Positions 33,600 to 43,796 of a stretch of DNA of 64,000 bases are shown piece by piece. The stretch covers positions 108,072,549-108,136,548 of the forward strand of contig CM043953.1 in NCBI GenBank assembly GCA_014529385.2, written 5' to 3'. Positions within the stretch are counted from its first letter, which is position 1; each line of letters begins with the position of its first letter. The position numbers and the translations under genes are program-made. Under the pieces are notes generated by a model that saw only the letters and a program-made list of their open reading frames with translations, did not search any database and had not been told where the DNA came from. The DNA is from Adiantum capillus-veneris (taxonomy: Eukaryota > Streptophyta > Polypodiopsida > Polypodiales > Pteridaceae).

Positions 33600-35263
33600 T
33601 TCTCTTTGAATCTATGCACGTAGTATCTTGCAGTTGTAAGAGGATCTGAGTGTACCAATGCTCGAAGGTAGGCGCTGGTATTCGAGTAGTCACTCTCTAC
33701 AATATGGGGATTTAGGGTAGACAAGCAGTTTTTAAGAGGCTGCCATCTTTGCTCAGCACATGAAAAAGTGAGAAAAAATGTGGGTTGACCCAATTGTCGA
33801 ATCATTGCAAAAACATTACGTTTAAGTTTTGCTTTATAGTCAACAAATGTTCTCAATGTCTCAAAGTCATGGTAGCCAAGTTGGGATGTAAGTAGTTGCT
33901 CTATGTTAGTTGTAGATTGCACATCTTTTGCTTGCAGCTTGCGACCTTGAAGCTTCCCTTTCCGAAGGCGAACCAAAATAGAGCCAAGAACTTTGGCAAT
34001 TATAATTTTGATTGTCTTAAAGAAAAGATTCTCAATATCAACAGCAAAGCGTCTGTCCTCGTTTTTTAATTCCCACTGTGCCACTTTTTGATAACTTTGC
34101 TTAGCCAACGCGAAATATTTTCTGCTGTGACCATAGAAAAGTGTTGGGAATGACAACTCTTCACAAGCTTCATCATCAAAAATGCTTAAAGGACTAAATC
34201 CTTCACATGGAGCCACACTTGCCACATGTGCATTATGGTCCACTACTTGACTAGATGTATAAAGATTGTGCAATAGAGTGTCGGAAGGATCAATTGGGTC
34301 ATTAGCGTCATCTTCACCAACGCATGTTACGAGGTCTGCACTGAGTGCAAAGGCGTCACTCCATGACCTATTGATTGTTGTGCCATGTTCAATATACAAT
34401 GGTGTTCTCACAAGTTCATGCAATGCTTTCATCACACATGCAGGCCGCACAACACCACTAAGATAAGCATGATCATATTCGAGTTTTCGTTTGATCTCCA
34501 CAAGAACTGTAGCTTGGTCATTTGCAAAGCGTGGAAGCATGTTTTGCACTTTAGACAAATCTGGCATGACATTCACCACACTTCCTTTGAGTCCAAGCTG
34601 ACCTTCAAATGAAAGCTCTCGTATTTGGGCAAAAGGTATTTGCAAAGATACAAGACGACTCTCTATATCGTTAAGTTGTTGCACAACTTCATTTTTTGAG
34701 TTAAATGTCATCAACCCATGCATGCAAAAGAGAGGCTTGACATTCTTTTTTAATGTTGTTTTGCAAGTCTTACAGACTCGAACAGCCACAAGTGGAACAC
34801 TGCTGGATAAATTTTTAAATCTCACCAAGGATGTAATCTCAATAGGAGATAGAGATTGTAGATTTTTACGAAAGACCAAAGAACCACATGAACAACAAGA
34901 AAAAGAGGGTGTGTCTTGGATAGCTTTTGCAAATCGTGAAGTATGAGAGCGCAATTGGGCACAAGCCGTTTGTACATTGTTTTGTTTTTTCCAAATACTA
35001 TAAATCTTCGTTTGAATTTGTTTCTTGGTATAGGTAGATTCATGCACATTTTGAAAGATTGCAGTGATTTCAGGGGCACTTGCATGCGAATACTCTCGAA
35101 TTAAAGACATTAAAAGACTTGTCACTTGTTCTGACCACACACAACGAATATGCTTTAGACGCTGTAGAGAAGCAGGAATCCAAACAAAACTTCCCATTCT
35201 TTGCAACACAATCACCTCATGCAAGCGAGAAGAGGACGCATTATTCACTGCTCCATACCGCAC
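33536..35263 (-). CDS. Helentron RepHel N-terminal part
   Basis: A 575-codon frame. It has a cysteine pair CCSCG (123-127) and a second pair VCKTCKTT (163-170), probably a zinc site. Then come the Helitron N-terminal features CEELSFPTLFYGHSRKYFAL and GQPTFFLTFSCAEQRW (492-507), the conserved region before the HUH motif. ALVHSDPLTTARYYVHRFKE leads to the point (about 33615) where one base is missing or added. Past it the correct protein continues in the frame beginning VVDFFFVTEF. The remaining 22 residues of this frame are out of frame. The true start may lie upstream, in the 35245-35658 region. Confidence 0.85.
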   Translation of the reverse strand: MRYGAVNNASSSRLHEVIVLQRMGSFVWIPASLQRLKHIRCVWSEQVTSLLMSLIREYSHASAPEITAIFQNVHESTYTKKQIQTKIYSIWKKQNNVQTACAQLRSHTSRFAKAIQDTPSFSCCSCGSLVFRKNLQSLSPIEITSLVRFKNLSSSVPLVAVRVCKTCKTTLKKNVKPLFCMHGLMTFNSKNEVVQQLNDIESRLVSLQIPFAQIRELSFEGQLGLKGSVVNVMPDLSKVQNMLPRFANDQATVLVEIKRKLEYDHAYLSGVVRPACVMKALHELVRTPLYIEHGTTINRSWSDAFALSADLVTCVGEDDANDPIDPSDTLLHNLYTSSQVVDHNAHVASVAPCEGFSPLSIFDDEACEELSFPTLFYGHSRKYFALAKQSYQKVAQWELKNEDRRFAVDIENLFFKTIKIIIAKVLGSILVRLRKGKLQGRKLQAKDVQSTTNIEQLLTSQLGYHDFETLRTFVDYKAKLKRNVFAMIRQLGQPTFFLTFSCAEQRWQPLKNCLSTLNPHIVESDYSNTSAYLRALVHSDPLTTARYYVHRFKEKWLTFSSSLNSSIEVANMIMD

Positions 35264-35658
35264 AAGACTTTTGAAATGATACTCCTTTCAAACAAGAGAA
35301 TGCTACATGAGTTATTCGTTAGCTGACAAACTAAAGAAACCAAGTGCATGGATAACATCTTTGAAGTGGACCGCGTTTGAAATAGAGAGTAAAGGTTCCT
35401 TTTTAGTGTTACAACACTCACGTTCATATCTACATGCCATGGAGAAATCCAAACGGAAAGAGTGTCAACATCTTTAGCGAAAACCTTTTGTAAAATCATT
35501 TCCATAAGTCTATCCTCAAATGCAAGAGACAAGCTTAATCCAAATCTAAACAACAGTGCTTCCAAAACATCAGTATTGTTAGGAAAGCTAGACAAAAATT
35601 TTGCATCAAGGAGAACATTTCGCCTATTTACCCTTAATACATTAGGCATACCGTCCAT
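35245..35658 (-). CDS. unknown short frame between RPA and RepHel
   Basis: An open frame of 137 codons with normal amino-acid composition (NVLLDAKFLSSFPNNTDVLE, then LSVWISPWHVDMNVSVV). No family recognised. It overlaps the start of the RepHel N-terminal frame by about 20 bases. A splice-acceptor-like TTTAGTTTGTCAG on the minus strand near 35320 suggests part of it could be an upstream exon of RepHel. It could also be a separate small Helentron protein. Confidence 0.4.
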   Translation of the reverse strand: MDGMPNVLRVNRRNVLLDAKFLSSFPNNTDVLEALLFRFGLSLSLAFEDRLMEMILQKVFAKDVDTLSVWISPWHVDMNVSVVTLKRNLYSLFQTRSTSKMLSMHLVSLVCQLTNNSCSILLFERSIISKVLCGMEQ

Positions 35659-35704
35659 CGTTCCAAAATGTCAAACAGAGTGAGAACTCATAGACACAAG
35701 GCTG

Positions 35705-37638
35705 TCACGCTCGTATGAAACTAATTATGTAGCCTTGCTTATCTATCTCAAAGGTGCCAACTTTCTTAAAAACAGCCAAGGAAGCTTTCAAATCCAAAAG
35801 ATTATGTTCATATATGTGCATGAAAGGTTGTGCAAAGCCAAGCACATCGTTGACGAGTCCACCTTGCAAGTTGACTGTTATGGCTTCTCCACCCTGGACA
35901 ATCAGCTTTGCTTGCAACAAAGGAGTCTTGGCAATAGATGACCTCTTGCCACATGTGTAACAAAATGGATTGGAAACTTGGCGACTCACGTTTGTGCCTT
36001 TGCAAGTCTCACATGTGTGCTGAATATCGAGGCTGTTGAGGTTGACAATTTCCAAAGTGCCAAAAATCTACAAGAAACAAGCATAAGAAAAACCAAACTT
36101 TAAACCCAATTGAAAAGCACGTTAGATATAATCTAACCTTCTTGCCAAACCCTGAATTTGATACTTGTTTAGATAGATGTTGTCTAAAAACTGTCTCTAG
36201 ACCAGTAGGCAATGGTAACAAGATAGTAGCATCCACAATAGAGAGTGTGTTTGTTTGTTGCTTGAACACGTTTATGTTGCGGGCCACACAGGAATAATAC
36301 CCAAGGTCGTTCACTGCATTTGCAATTCTGTGATAGTCTGCCCGTCTAGAAGGCACAAAGAGCAACTACAAGAACAAGAGCGATTAAGGCAGATTCTTGC
36401 ATACAATAAAGAGATGATTAAGAGATAAAATATACTTACACTTGCTCTATCGATGACAGCTGACCCATCAGCTATAGTCAACCGGCAACTGAAAGTACCA
36501 TCACTTTTTGTAGCAGCATCAACTTTCACCACTGTGAATGCTATAGTGAGGATGAACTGGGCCAAAGCAGAAGTAGGCGCAGCCAATAGCTCTCTTATTC
36601 TGTGCTCTGGATAGAGAACTAAAGAACAACTAAACGGACTGATTTTCACCAATATGGTTGTTGCATCAGCATGTAAACTCCATGGACTTGTCCCTCCATC
36701 TCTCCACACCCTTCTTTTCAAGCTAACTCCTTCTAAACGAATGTAATCATCTACTTCAAAGAGATCAACGAAATCTGAAATGTAAATCTCAGAAACCACA
36801 AAGGTAACAGTGTGCTTAGATTCCTTATCTAGCAAATCTGCTCTAAGAAACCGGCCAAAAGCACCCTTCTCAATCTTGAAGGTCCCATATTTGCATAGCA
36901 CCTTTGCATCTATAGCAAATCGAAATGTGATTGTATCTGACAACTCTGATATGAGTAATGGTTTTACAGGGGGAACCAAAGCTAGCTGAGAGTTGAAACT
37001 CTCGATGCTTGGAGTCTCGTTCAAACCATGCTCCACCTTCTCTGCGCTAGTAAAAGCACTACTTTCACCTATATTTCTCTTTGCTTTCTCTATCCGAACA
37101 AAAGCAAGTTAAAATTTGATCATGAAAATAATTCAATTACAAACAAATGTTACAAAGTCCACAATTACCTCAGACAACCTTTAAAGCTTTCCTCAAAGAA
37201 GACGAAGGAGATTTACGAAGCTTCAAGTTGGGAGAGAGTTTCTTGTCACGCAGGGCTTCATTTTTTAAAAAGGAAGGTGACACACAATCAACATTGCGCT
37301 TAGGAGAGACAGGACCACTCTTCGAACCTACGGAATTAGTTTCATCCTCTTCAAAATCATAAATAACAGCATCTGCAGATTTGAATCGGAAAAAAAATCA
37401 AGAACAAGAAGTCTCATGCTCAACAAGACAAGATGCTCTTTGAAAGCTTAGTAGACATACCAGCCATGTTTTCATCCATGCCAGCAGAATAGTGAGAAAT
37501 ACCACTATAGAAGAGGGGAGAGGTTGTAATAGAGTGCTGGTTAGTTTCAGAAGCGCTGAACAAAACATAGGTGATATTCAATGTGTGAGAGCATGAAGCA
37601 AGAGCACTTTTGAGGATGGCAAAGAACGTAAATGACAT
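35705..37638 (-). CDS. RPA1-like single-strand DNA-binding protein of the Helentron, five exons
   Basis: Exons by GT-AG sites on the minus strand: 37638-37461, 37372-37169, 37041-36440, 36365-36138, 36067-35705. Phases agree throughout, giving 525 codons including the stop. Exon 3 holds an OB-fold typical of RPA70 (LISELSDTITFRFAIDAKVL, then FLRADLLDKESKHTVTFVV). Exon 5 holds the zinc-ribbon OB-fold (CETCKGTNVSRQV, then FCYTCGKR). A later ATG at 37479 (MDENMAD) is also possible. The last codon boundary of exon 2 is TGA; a CGA-to-TGA change would explain it, so the copy has one premature stop. RPA-like proteins accompany many plant and some animal Helitrons and would protect the displaced strand. 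Confidence 0.85.
36068..36137 (-). other. intron 4 of the RPA-like gene (70 bp)
   Basis: Minus-strand AAG|GTTAGA donor and TTGTTTCTTGTAG acceptor. Removing it joins two zinc-ribbon OB-fold segments in frame. Confidence 0.8.
36366..36439 (-). other. intron 3 of the RPA-like gene (74 bp)
   Basis: Minus-strand GTAAGTATA donor and CTTGTTCTTGTAG acceptor. Phase 0 on both sides. Confidence 0.85.
37042..37168 (-). other. intron 2 of the RPA-like gene (127 bp)
   Basis: Minus-strand GAG|GTAATTG donor and CTAGCGCAG acceptor. The phase matches only if the upstream exon's final TGA codon is read through, which supports a recent point mutation. Confidence 0.7.
37373..37460 (-). other. intron 1 of the RPA-like gene (88 bp)
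   Basis: Minus-strand GCTG|GTATGTC donor and CAAATCTGCAG acceptor. It splits an aspartate codon, joining MDENMA to DAVIYDFEEDE. Confidence 0.8.
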
Positions 37639-37776
37639 TTCTTACTGTAGTCTTATATAGATGTGTGGCAGATGAAGGGACATTGGGTAAAAGACATAAA
37701 TGAAGAACAATGAGTGAGAGGAGAGGCTAATAGGAGAAGGGAAAAAGATTGTTAAAAAAAGCTCTCGCTCTCTCTA

Positions 37777-39240
<1,464 letters not shown>

Positions 39241-39244
39241 GGGG

Positions 39245-39417
39245 CCATGGGGAAATGGCAGCAACAGCAGCTCGGCCATACTCAGCGCAACAACGCTGGC
39301 TGTGCTGGCTTTTCTGTGCTAACGAAACCTAGCAGGTCGTGAGGCAACAGCGGCAGCATCAGCTCCGGCCTACTGAGCGCAGCAACGCTAACTGGGCTGG
39401 CTCTTCTGTGTTAACGA
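39245..39417. repeat. GC-rich imperfect tandem repeat, left part
   Basis: Two copies of a unit of roughly 95-100 bases built on CAGC...CGGCC...CAACGCT...GGCTGGCTCTTCTGTG(T/C)TAACGA. The right copy is broken by the copia insertion at 39418 and resumes at 40974. Confidence 0.75.
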
Positions 39418-39638
39418 TGTTGGGATTAAAGCCCAAGTGGCCTCTTATGCGGATATGGCCGGCCGCCCGCCTAACTCACTTACCTCTAACTCTTTGTATA
39501 TACTAACATATTCTTTGTGAATACTAAGGATTTGAGAGATAACCCTTCTAACAGATCTCTGCGTACTGTGTACTGTGTAAGCTCACTGTGTGTGTGTGTG
39601 AGAGAGAGAGAGTCGACCCACGCTCCGCTCTGCGACTT
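39418..39638 (+). repeat. 5' LTR of the miniature copia element (221 bp, end missing)
   Basis: Starts TGTTGGGATTAAAGCCC. Ends GCGACTT, lacking the terminal CA seen in the right LTR, where the inverted RT segment begins. Confidence 0.92.
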
Positions 39639-39820
39639 GCATGTCAAACGATTTTGCCATCTTTGACTTCAAAGCTGAAATTTCTTCCAAGTGTTTGCCA
39701 GCAATCAACATGTCATCCACATACAAAATAAGGATCAGCCAACTGCCATCCTTAGCCTTCTTTGTATATAGACAGTGATCGAACTCACTACGTTTGTAGC
39801 CTTGAGAAAGCATAAACTGG
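39639..39820 (-). pseudogene. inverted reverse transcriptase segment of the copia element
   Basis: Read on the minus strand it encodes YQFMLSQGYKRSEFDHCLY, then LILYVDDMLIAGKHLEEI, ending KSKMAKSFDM. This is the copia RT palm with its YVDD. The next residues of the family (the KDLG region) are missing, and the following GMRIERD is found in the opposite orientation at 39820. The segment has therefore been flipped and about eleven codons lost at the junctions. Confidence 0.92.
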
Positions 39821-39821
39821 T

Positions 39822-40664
39822 ATGCGCATTGAGAGAGACAGATCAAAGAAGTTGATTTGGTTATCTCAAACAGAGTATATTGACAAGGTTTTGCAACGTT
39901 TCAATATGGAGAAGGGAAAGGCATTGAGTGTTCCATTGCCACCATATGTGAAACTTAGCAAACAAGATTGTCCTGTGTCTGAGGAAGAAAAGGCTGAAAT
40001 GGATAAGATTCCATATGCGTCTGCAGTGGGTAGTTTGATGTATGCAATGATTGCTACACGTCCGGATATTGCATTTGCAGTGGGAGTGGTTAGCAGATAT
40101 ATGTCAAATCCCGGCAAGAAACATTGGGAGGCAGTGAAAGGTATCATGAGATACTTAAAACATACAAAGAGTATGCGCATATGCTATGGTAGTCAGGATT
40201 TGAGTGTCAGAGGATACACTGACTCAGATTATGCAGGAGACTTGGATAAGAGGAGATCTACATCAGGCTATGTCTTTACATTGGCTGGAGGTGCCATATC
40301 ATGGCGATCTCGATTACAAGATTGTGTTACGCAGTCTACTACAGAAGCTGAGTATGTTGCAGCAAATGAGGCATGCAAAGAAGCTATTTGGCTTGGTAGA
40401 TTGGTTGCAGACTTGGGAATCAATGCAGATATGCCAGAGTTATATTGTGATAGTCAAAGTGCTATACAATTGGCAAAGAATCCAGTGTTCCATTCGAAGA
40501 CTAAGCATATTGATGTGAAGTATCACTTCATTAGGGAAGTACTTGAAGACAAGCAGATACAACTGCTGAAGATCCACACCAAGGACAATCCTGCTGATCT
40601 ACTCACAAAGGGACTTCCAGGAGAGGGCTTTGTGCATTGTCATGAGTTATTGGGCATTGGATAG
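39822..40664 (+). CDS. copia RT end and RNase H, intact frame
   Basis: A 280-residue open frame. MRIERDRSKKLIWLSQTEYI starts the RT connection. Then come MYAMIATRPDIAFAVGVVSR and the RNase H motifs GYTDSDYAGDLDKRRSTSGY, TQSTTEAEYVAANEACKEAI and YCDSQSAIQLAKNP, closing with HTKDNPADLLTKGLPGE. These are standard Ty1/copia RNase H elements and the frame is undamaged, which fits a recent insertion. Without the rest of pol it is not a functional polyprotein. The start ATG is fortuitous, inside former pol sequence. Confidence 0.9.
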   Translation: MRIERDRSKKLIWLSQTEYIDKVLQRFNMEKGKALSVPLPPYVKLSKQDCPVSEEEKAEMDKIPYASAVGSLMYAMIATRPDIAFAVGVVSRYMSNPGKKHWEAVKGIMRYLKHTKSMRICYGSQDLSVRGYTDSDYAGDLDKRRSTSGYVFTLAGGAISWRSRLQDCVTQSTTEAEYVAANEACKEAIWLGRLVADLGINADMPELYCDSQSAIQLAKNPVFHSKTKHIDVKYHFIREVLEDKQIQLLKIHTKDNPADLLTKGLPGEGFVHCHELLGIG

Positions 40665-40748
40665 ATGGCAGCCATGTAAATCTTTGTACATTTATGTTCA
40701 TAGATTTACAGTTACTTAAAGTGCCACATTGGACTTTAAGTGGGAGGT

Positions 40749-40973
40749 TGTTGGGATTAAAGCCCAAGTGGCCTCTTATGCGGATATGGCCGGCCGCCCG
40801 CCTAACTCACTTATCTCTAACTCTTTGTATATACTAACATATTCTTTGTGAATACTAAGGATTTGAGAGATAACCCTTCTAACAGATCTCTGCGTACTGT
40901 GTACTGTGTAAGCTCACTGTGTGTGTGTGTGTGTGAGAGAGAGGGTCGACCCACGCTCCGCTCTGCGACTTCA
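40749..40973 (+). repeat. 3' LTR of the miniature copia element (225 bp)
   Basis: Begins TGTTGGGATTAAAG, preceded by the polypurine tract AAGTGGGAGGT, and ends GCGACTTCA. Followed by target duplication AACGA. Confidence 0.93.
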
Positions 40974-40978
40974 AACGA

Positions 40979-41150
40979 GACCGAGCAGGAGAAGAGGCCA
41001 AGCAGCCTAGCCTCGCGTAAACCATGCGGGTGCGAGGCAGGAGAGAAGCAGCAGGTCCCTCCCACTCAAGCCGGCAACGCCCTCTAGCAGCAGATGGCGA
41101 GCAGCAGGTCTCTCAAACGCAGGCCGGCAACGCTCTCCAGCAGCAGAAGG
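40979..41150. repeat. GC-rich tandem repeat, right part
   Basis: After the target duplication the sequence resumes the GC-rich repeat seen left of the copia element. It includes two copies of about 52 bases (41046-41097, 41098-41150) built on GCAGCAGGTC(C/T)CTC and GCCGGCAACGC. Confidence 0.75.
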
Positions 41151-42054
41151 CGCTACTCTGTCCCGACACAAGGCAGTAGTGGCAACATTAACCCCCTAGC
41201 CCAAGCATACAGCAAGCGGTTGAAGGGGAGCAAAGGGGGGAGAGCAGAAAACCGAGCAGTGGAGAAGAGGAGCAAGGGGGGAGAGCGTGGCAGAGGACAC
41301 ACAGATCCGTAGTAGGGAACTCATGAGGAGCTACCCAAACCCTAACTCCTCTACGTCTAGCCTCCAACTCTGGCTCCGTGAAAAGATGACTTCGAACCCT
41401 AAAGATAGGACACTATGAAGATAAGGCTCAAAAACAAGCCACGTATTTGAAACCACACCCTCTCTTCTCGATCCTACAACCACCCACTTAGGATTCCAAT
41501 TTCCACCTTCTTGCTGTATCCACGTATCCACCGTTCATCTAGCCTTATCATTATACATAGTCTTCAAAAACAATAATACCGCAACAACTAACTTTGAATT
41601 TTTAAAGTTTTTATGTTACTTTTCATTAGAAACAACTTACCATCATTATCAAGCCTTTAAGAAGACCATCATTAAAATTTTCCTCAACCAATAAGAATTT
41701 TTTTTGAATAGCAAAAGTACCTAAAATAGCATCCTCTATTTTTTTCCCTATTTTTCATCAGCAAAAAGGATACCCATCTCTATAGCCTTTGCCCTTTGGG
41801 CAGGCCAAAAAGTTTAAGATAAGATGAAAACTACGGGCCCAGCTCTCTTGTAACCGAAAACTATTTAGGTGCAAGTTGTTGGAATTTGGAAGTGGGAAGT
41901 GACCAAATCTGCTTCCCGCATCAGCTCTATCCATTATACACCTATCGCTCACTCGAGAAGCTCGTTTCCTCGTCATGGTTTTTCCTGCTGCATTCTTCAA
42001 GCTCGCTCATAGAAGTTTTGCTGCAGATGCTTCAAGAAGAGAGGCGAGTAGAAC
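41151..42054. other. region upstream of the RING-H2 exon
   Basis: No gene recognised. The last 200 bases are pyrimidine-rich in places, as plant promoters and leaders often are. I see no clear TATA box in the right position. Confidence 0.4.
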
Positions 42055-42105
42055 ATGCGTGTAGCTGAAGGTACCTCCCCCCTTTCTGCTTTGAAGGTCC
42101 CGGCC

Positions 42106-42196
42106 ATGGCTTTCTGCTCTGTTTGCCTCGATGCAGTGGTTGAAGGAGAAGGACGATCGACTGCAAGGCTTACTTGTGGCCATTCTTTTCACCTTG
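42106..42196 (+). CDS. first coding exon of an RFI2-type RING-H2 E3 ubiquitin ligase
   Basis: The ATG at 42106 sits in GGCCATGGC, a strong start context; an in-frame ATG at 42055 would add 17 residues. The exon encodes MAFCSVCLDAVVEGEG, then STARLTCGHSFHL. The first six RING ligands are visible (C4, C7, C24, H26, H29 and spacing). This matches the N-terminal half of the RING of plant RFI2-like proteins, which continue DCIGSAFN. The exon ends at a canonical donor (TTG|GTAAGC) in phase 1, exactly where the aspartate codon would split. The next exon was not found within the window. Either the intron is very long and filled by transposons, or this is a captured exon. Confidence 0.75.
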
Positions 42197-42356
42197 GTAA
42201 GCTGCCAAGACTCTTGCTGCTGAAGATGTATGTGACATTTTGGCTTCTTATCTTGGTTTGAGATGGCTGGAAGATTTTGCCCAATGTTATTCTTTTATGG
42301 GAATGTATATACGTAGTATTTCAATCGTCATCTTCTCGTGTGTTTTGATTAAACAT

Positions 42357-42378
42357 AACCCCCCACCCCCACCCCCCC

Positions 42379-42415
<37 letters not shown>

Positions 42416-42450
42416 CCCCACCCCCCCCCCCCCCCCGCGCGCGGCGCACA

Positions 42451-42494
<44 letters not shown>
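42357..42494. repeat. C-rich run followed by (AG)n
   Basis: About 80 bases of almost pure C on the plus strand (42357-42436), then a short GCGCGCG stretch and about 39 bases of AG repeat (42456-42494). Reading frames here (poly-Pro, poly-Gly) are artefacts. Confidence 0.97.
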
Positions 42495-42497
<3 letters not shown>

Positions 42498-43048
42498 CTC
42501 CACTGGCCTGTTGACCTTGTTTGCCCACCCAACCTGGTGGTCGATGCTGTCTCCACCCGTCCTGCTCCCATGAGACATCTCTTTTTCTGAGGTCTGGAGC
42601 CTTGGTACATGTAGAATCCCTCATAATTTACAATATGTCAATTATACTTGGTGACAAGTCAAAAATGATTGATGAGCAACGATGTTAAAGAGGGGGCTAT
42701 GTCTCACTTTGATTTGTGTGAGTCAGTGATTCTTCATTGTGGTTATTTATACTTTGTAGCTTGGGCCTTGTCCATCTCATAATGAAGTGCATTGTGCCAA
42801 GTGGATTGCCAAAGTCAAGTTTTGGAGTTTTGATGTGATGGTATTCTAGACAAGTAGAAAGCTGGCCTTGTTGTTATGGTTGTGTACATAAAGAAGGTGA
42901 AGACTTTGATGCCCGCAGGTGAAATTTAATGCGTATTTTGCTGATTTTTGATTAACTTCAGCAATTTAGTGGGCGGAAATTGCTGATTTTAGATTAAAAT
43001 TCAGCATGCAGTAAACATTCTTTGTACTCTTCCTCTGTGCGAAGCATC

Positions 43049-43049
<1 letters not shown>

Positions 43050-43091
<42 letters not shown>
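43050..43091. repeat. (TA)n(GA)n microsatellite
   Basis: About 23 bases of TA repeat directly joined to about 18 bases of GA repeat. Confidence 0.97.
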
Positions 43092-43796
43092 TTACCTCTC
43101 TTTGTACAGAGGTGAGCTTCTGCTGCAGCGCCATAGGAGAGAGAAGAAGCCAGCGTTCGATTTTCCAACGAGGAGGGTCCAATGTGGGCAAATAGTAGCG
43201 TGCTTGGCACAAGCCCGCACACGTATCTAAGCGGGGGCAAATTTGACACATGCTATGCCTTCTCTCTCTACATGCGTCCTGCTCGGATGTTCTTTTTTCG
43301 CTGCCTCTTTTCAACGTTGGGCGTTTTTCTTTTTAACGCTACAAGATGGCTTGTCTTTTTAATTTATTAAAAGACTAGGTCCCTTTTAAGTGTGGACACC
43401 TTGATTTTTTTAAAGGGGGTGAATGTGAGGCCTGTGTTTTATTAAAAGTCACTTATAGAGAGTAAGTTTCCCTGCATAGAAACTCATTTTCCAGCCCTTT
43501 GCTTCTCTCTATTAATCCTTCCTCTCATCGGCTCGCACTCCCGCGCTCCCGTCACCACCTGCTCGTCTTCGAACGCTCACACTGACACGCAGAGCTCCTC
43601 AAAGTTCAACTTTTTGCGACCGAAAAGTGCAAAAAAGGCCGAGTTTCGCGTGAAACTTCCAGTTTTTCACGCACTTTGCCATGGATTCCTCCAGCTTGGA
43701 TGTGCAGCATGAGGACGCACCAGATAATGTTTAAATTCCGTTCACGTATGCTCTATCAACATCTACACACCTGGATTACAAGTACCTTCCAGAGCT

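Larger units (their letters stand above)
30165..37638 (-). mobile_element. Helentron-type rolling-circle transposon, coding part
   Basis: On the minus strand, in order, lie an RPA-like gene with four introns, a short unknown frame, and a long RepHel reading path. RepHel consists of a Rep N-terminal region, an HUH-like motif with a two-tyrosine motif, a PIF1-type helicase, and a C-terminal endonuclease/exonuclease/phosphatase (EEP) domain. Helitron-family elements with a C-terminal EEP domain are called Helentrons and are described mainly from animals. Plant Helitrons usually have RepHel plus RPA without EEP, as far as I know. The path is broken by one frameshift and one TGA in RepHel and one TGA in RPA, so this copy is recently dead or nearly intact. 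The termini are not resolved. Confidence 0.88.
39418..40973 (+). mobile_element. miniature Ty1/copia element with internal inversion
   Basis: LTRs are 39418-39638 and 40749-40973, flanked by the perfect target duplication AACGA (39413-39417, 40974-40978). The LTRs are nearly identical apart from one substitution and microsatellite length, so the insertion is young. The left LTR lacks its last bases and has no primer site, gag, protease or integrase after it. It joins directly to an RT segment in reverse orientation (39639 to about 39820), followed by forward RNase H (39822-40664), a polypurine tract and the right LTR. Total length is 1.56 kb. Confidence 0.92.
42197..43412. other. probable intron sequence with microsatellites
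   Basis: Follows the RING exon donor. It holds a C-rich run, (AG)n and (TA)n(GA)n tracts, and no second RING half (C-x2-C with CPNCR-like text) that I could find. Confidence 0.4.

Noticed and set aside
36009-36365. 118-codon frame as an independent protein
   Set aside because: It is exon 4 of the RPA-like gene read through intron 4; the hydrophobic stretch is intron sequence.
42240-42624. Poly-Pro and poly-Gly frames
   Set aside because: Translations of the C-rich run and adjacent AG repeat.
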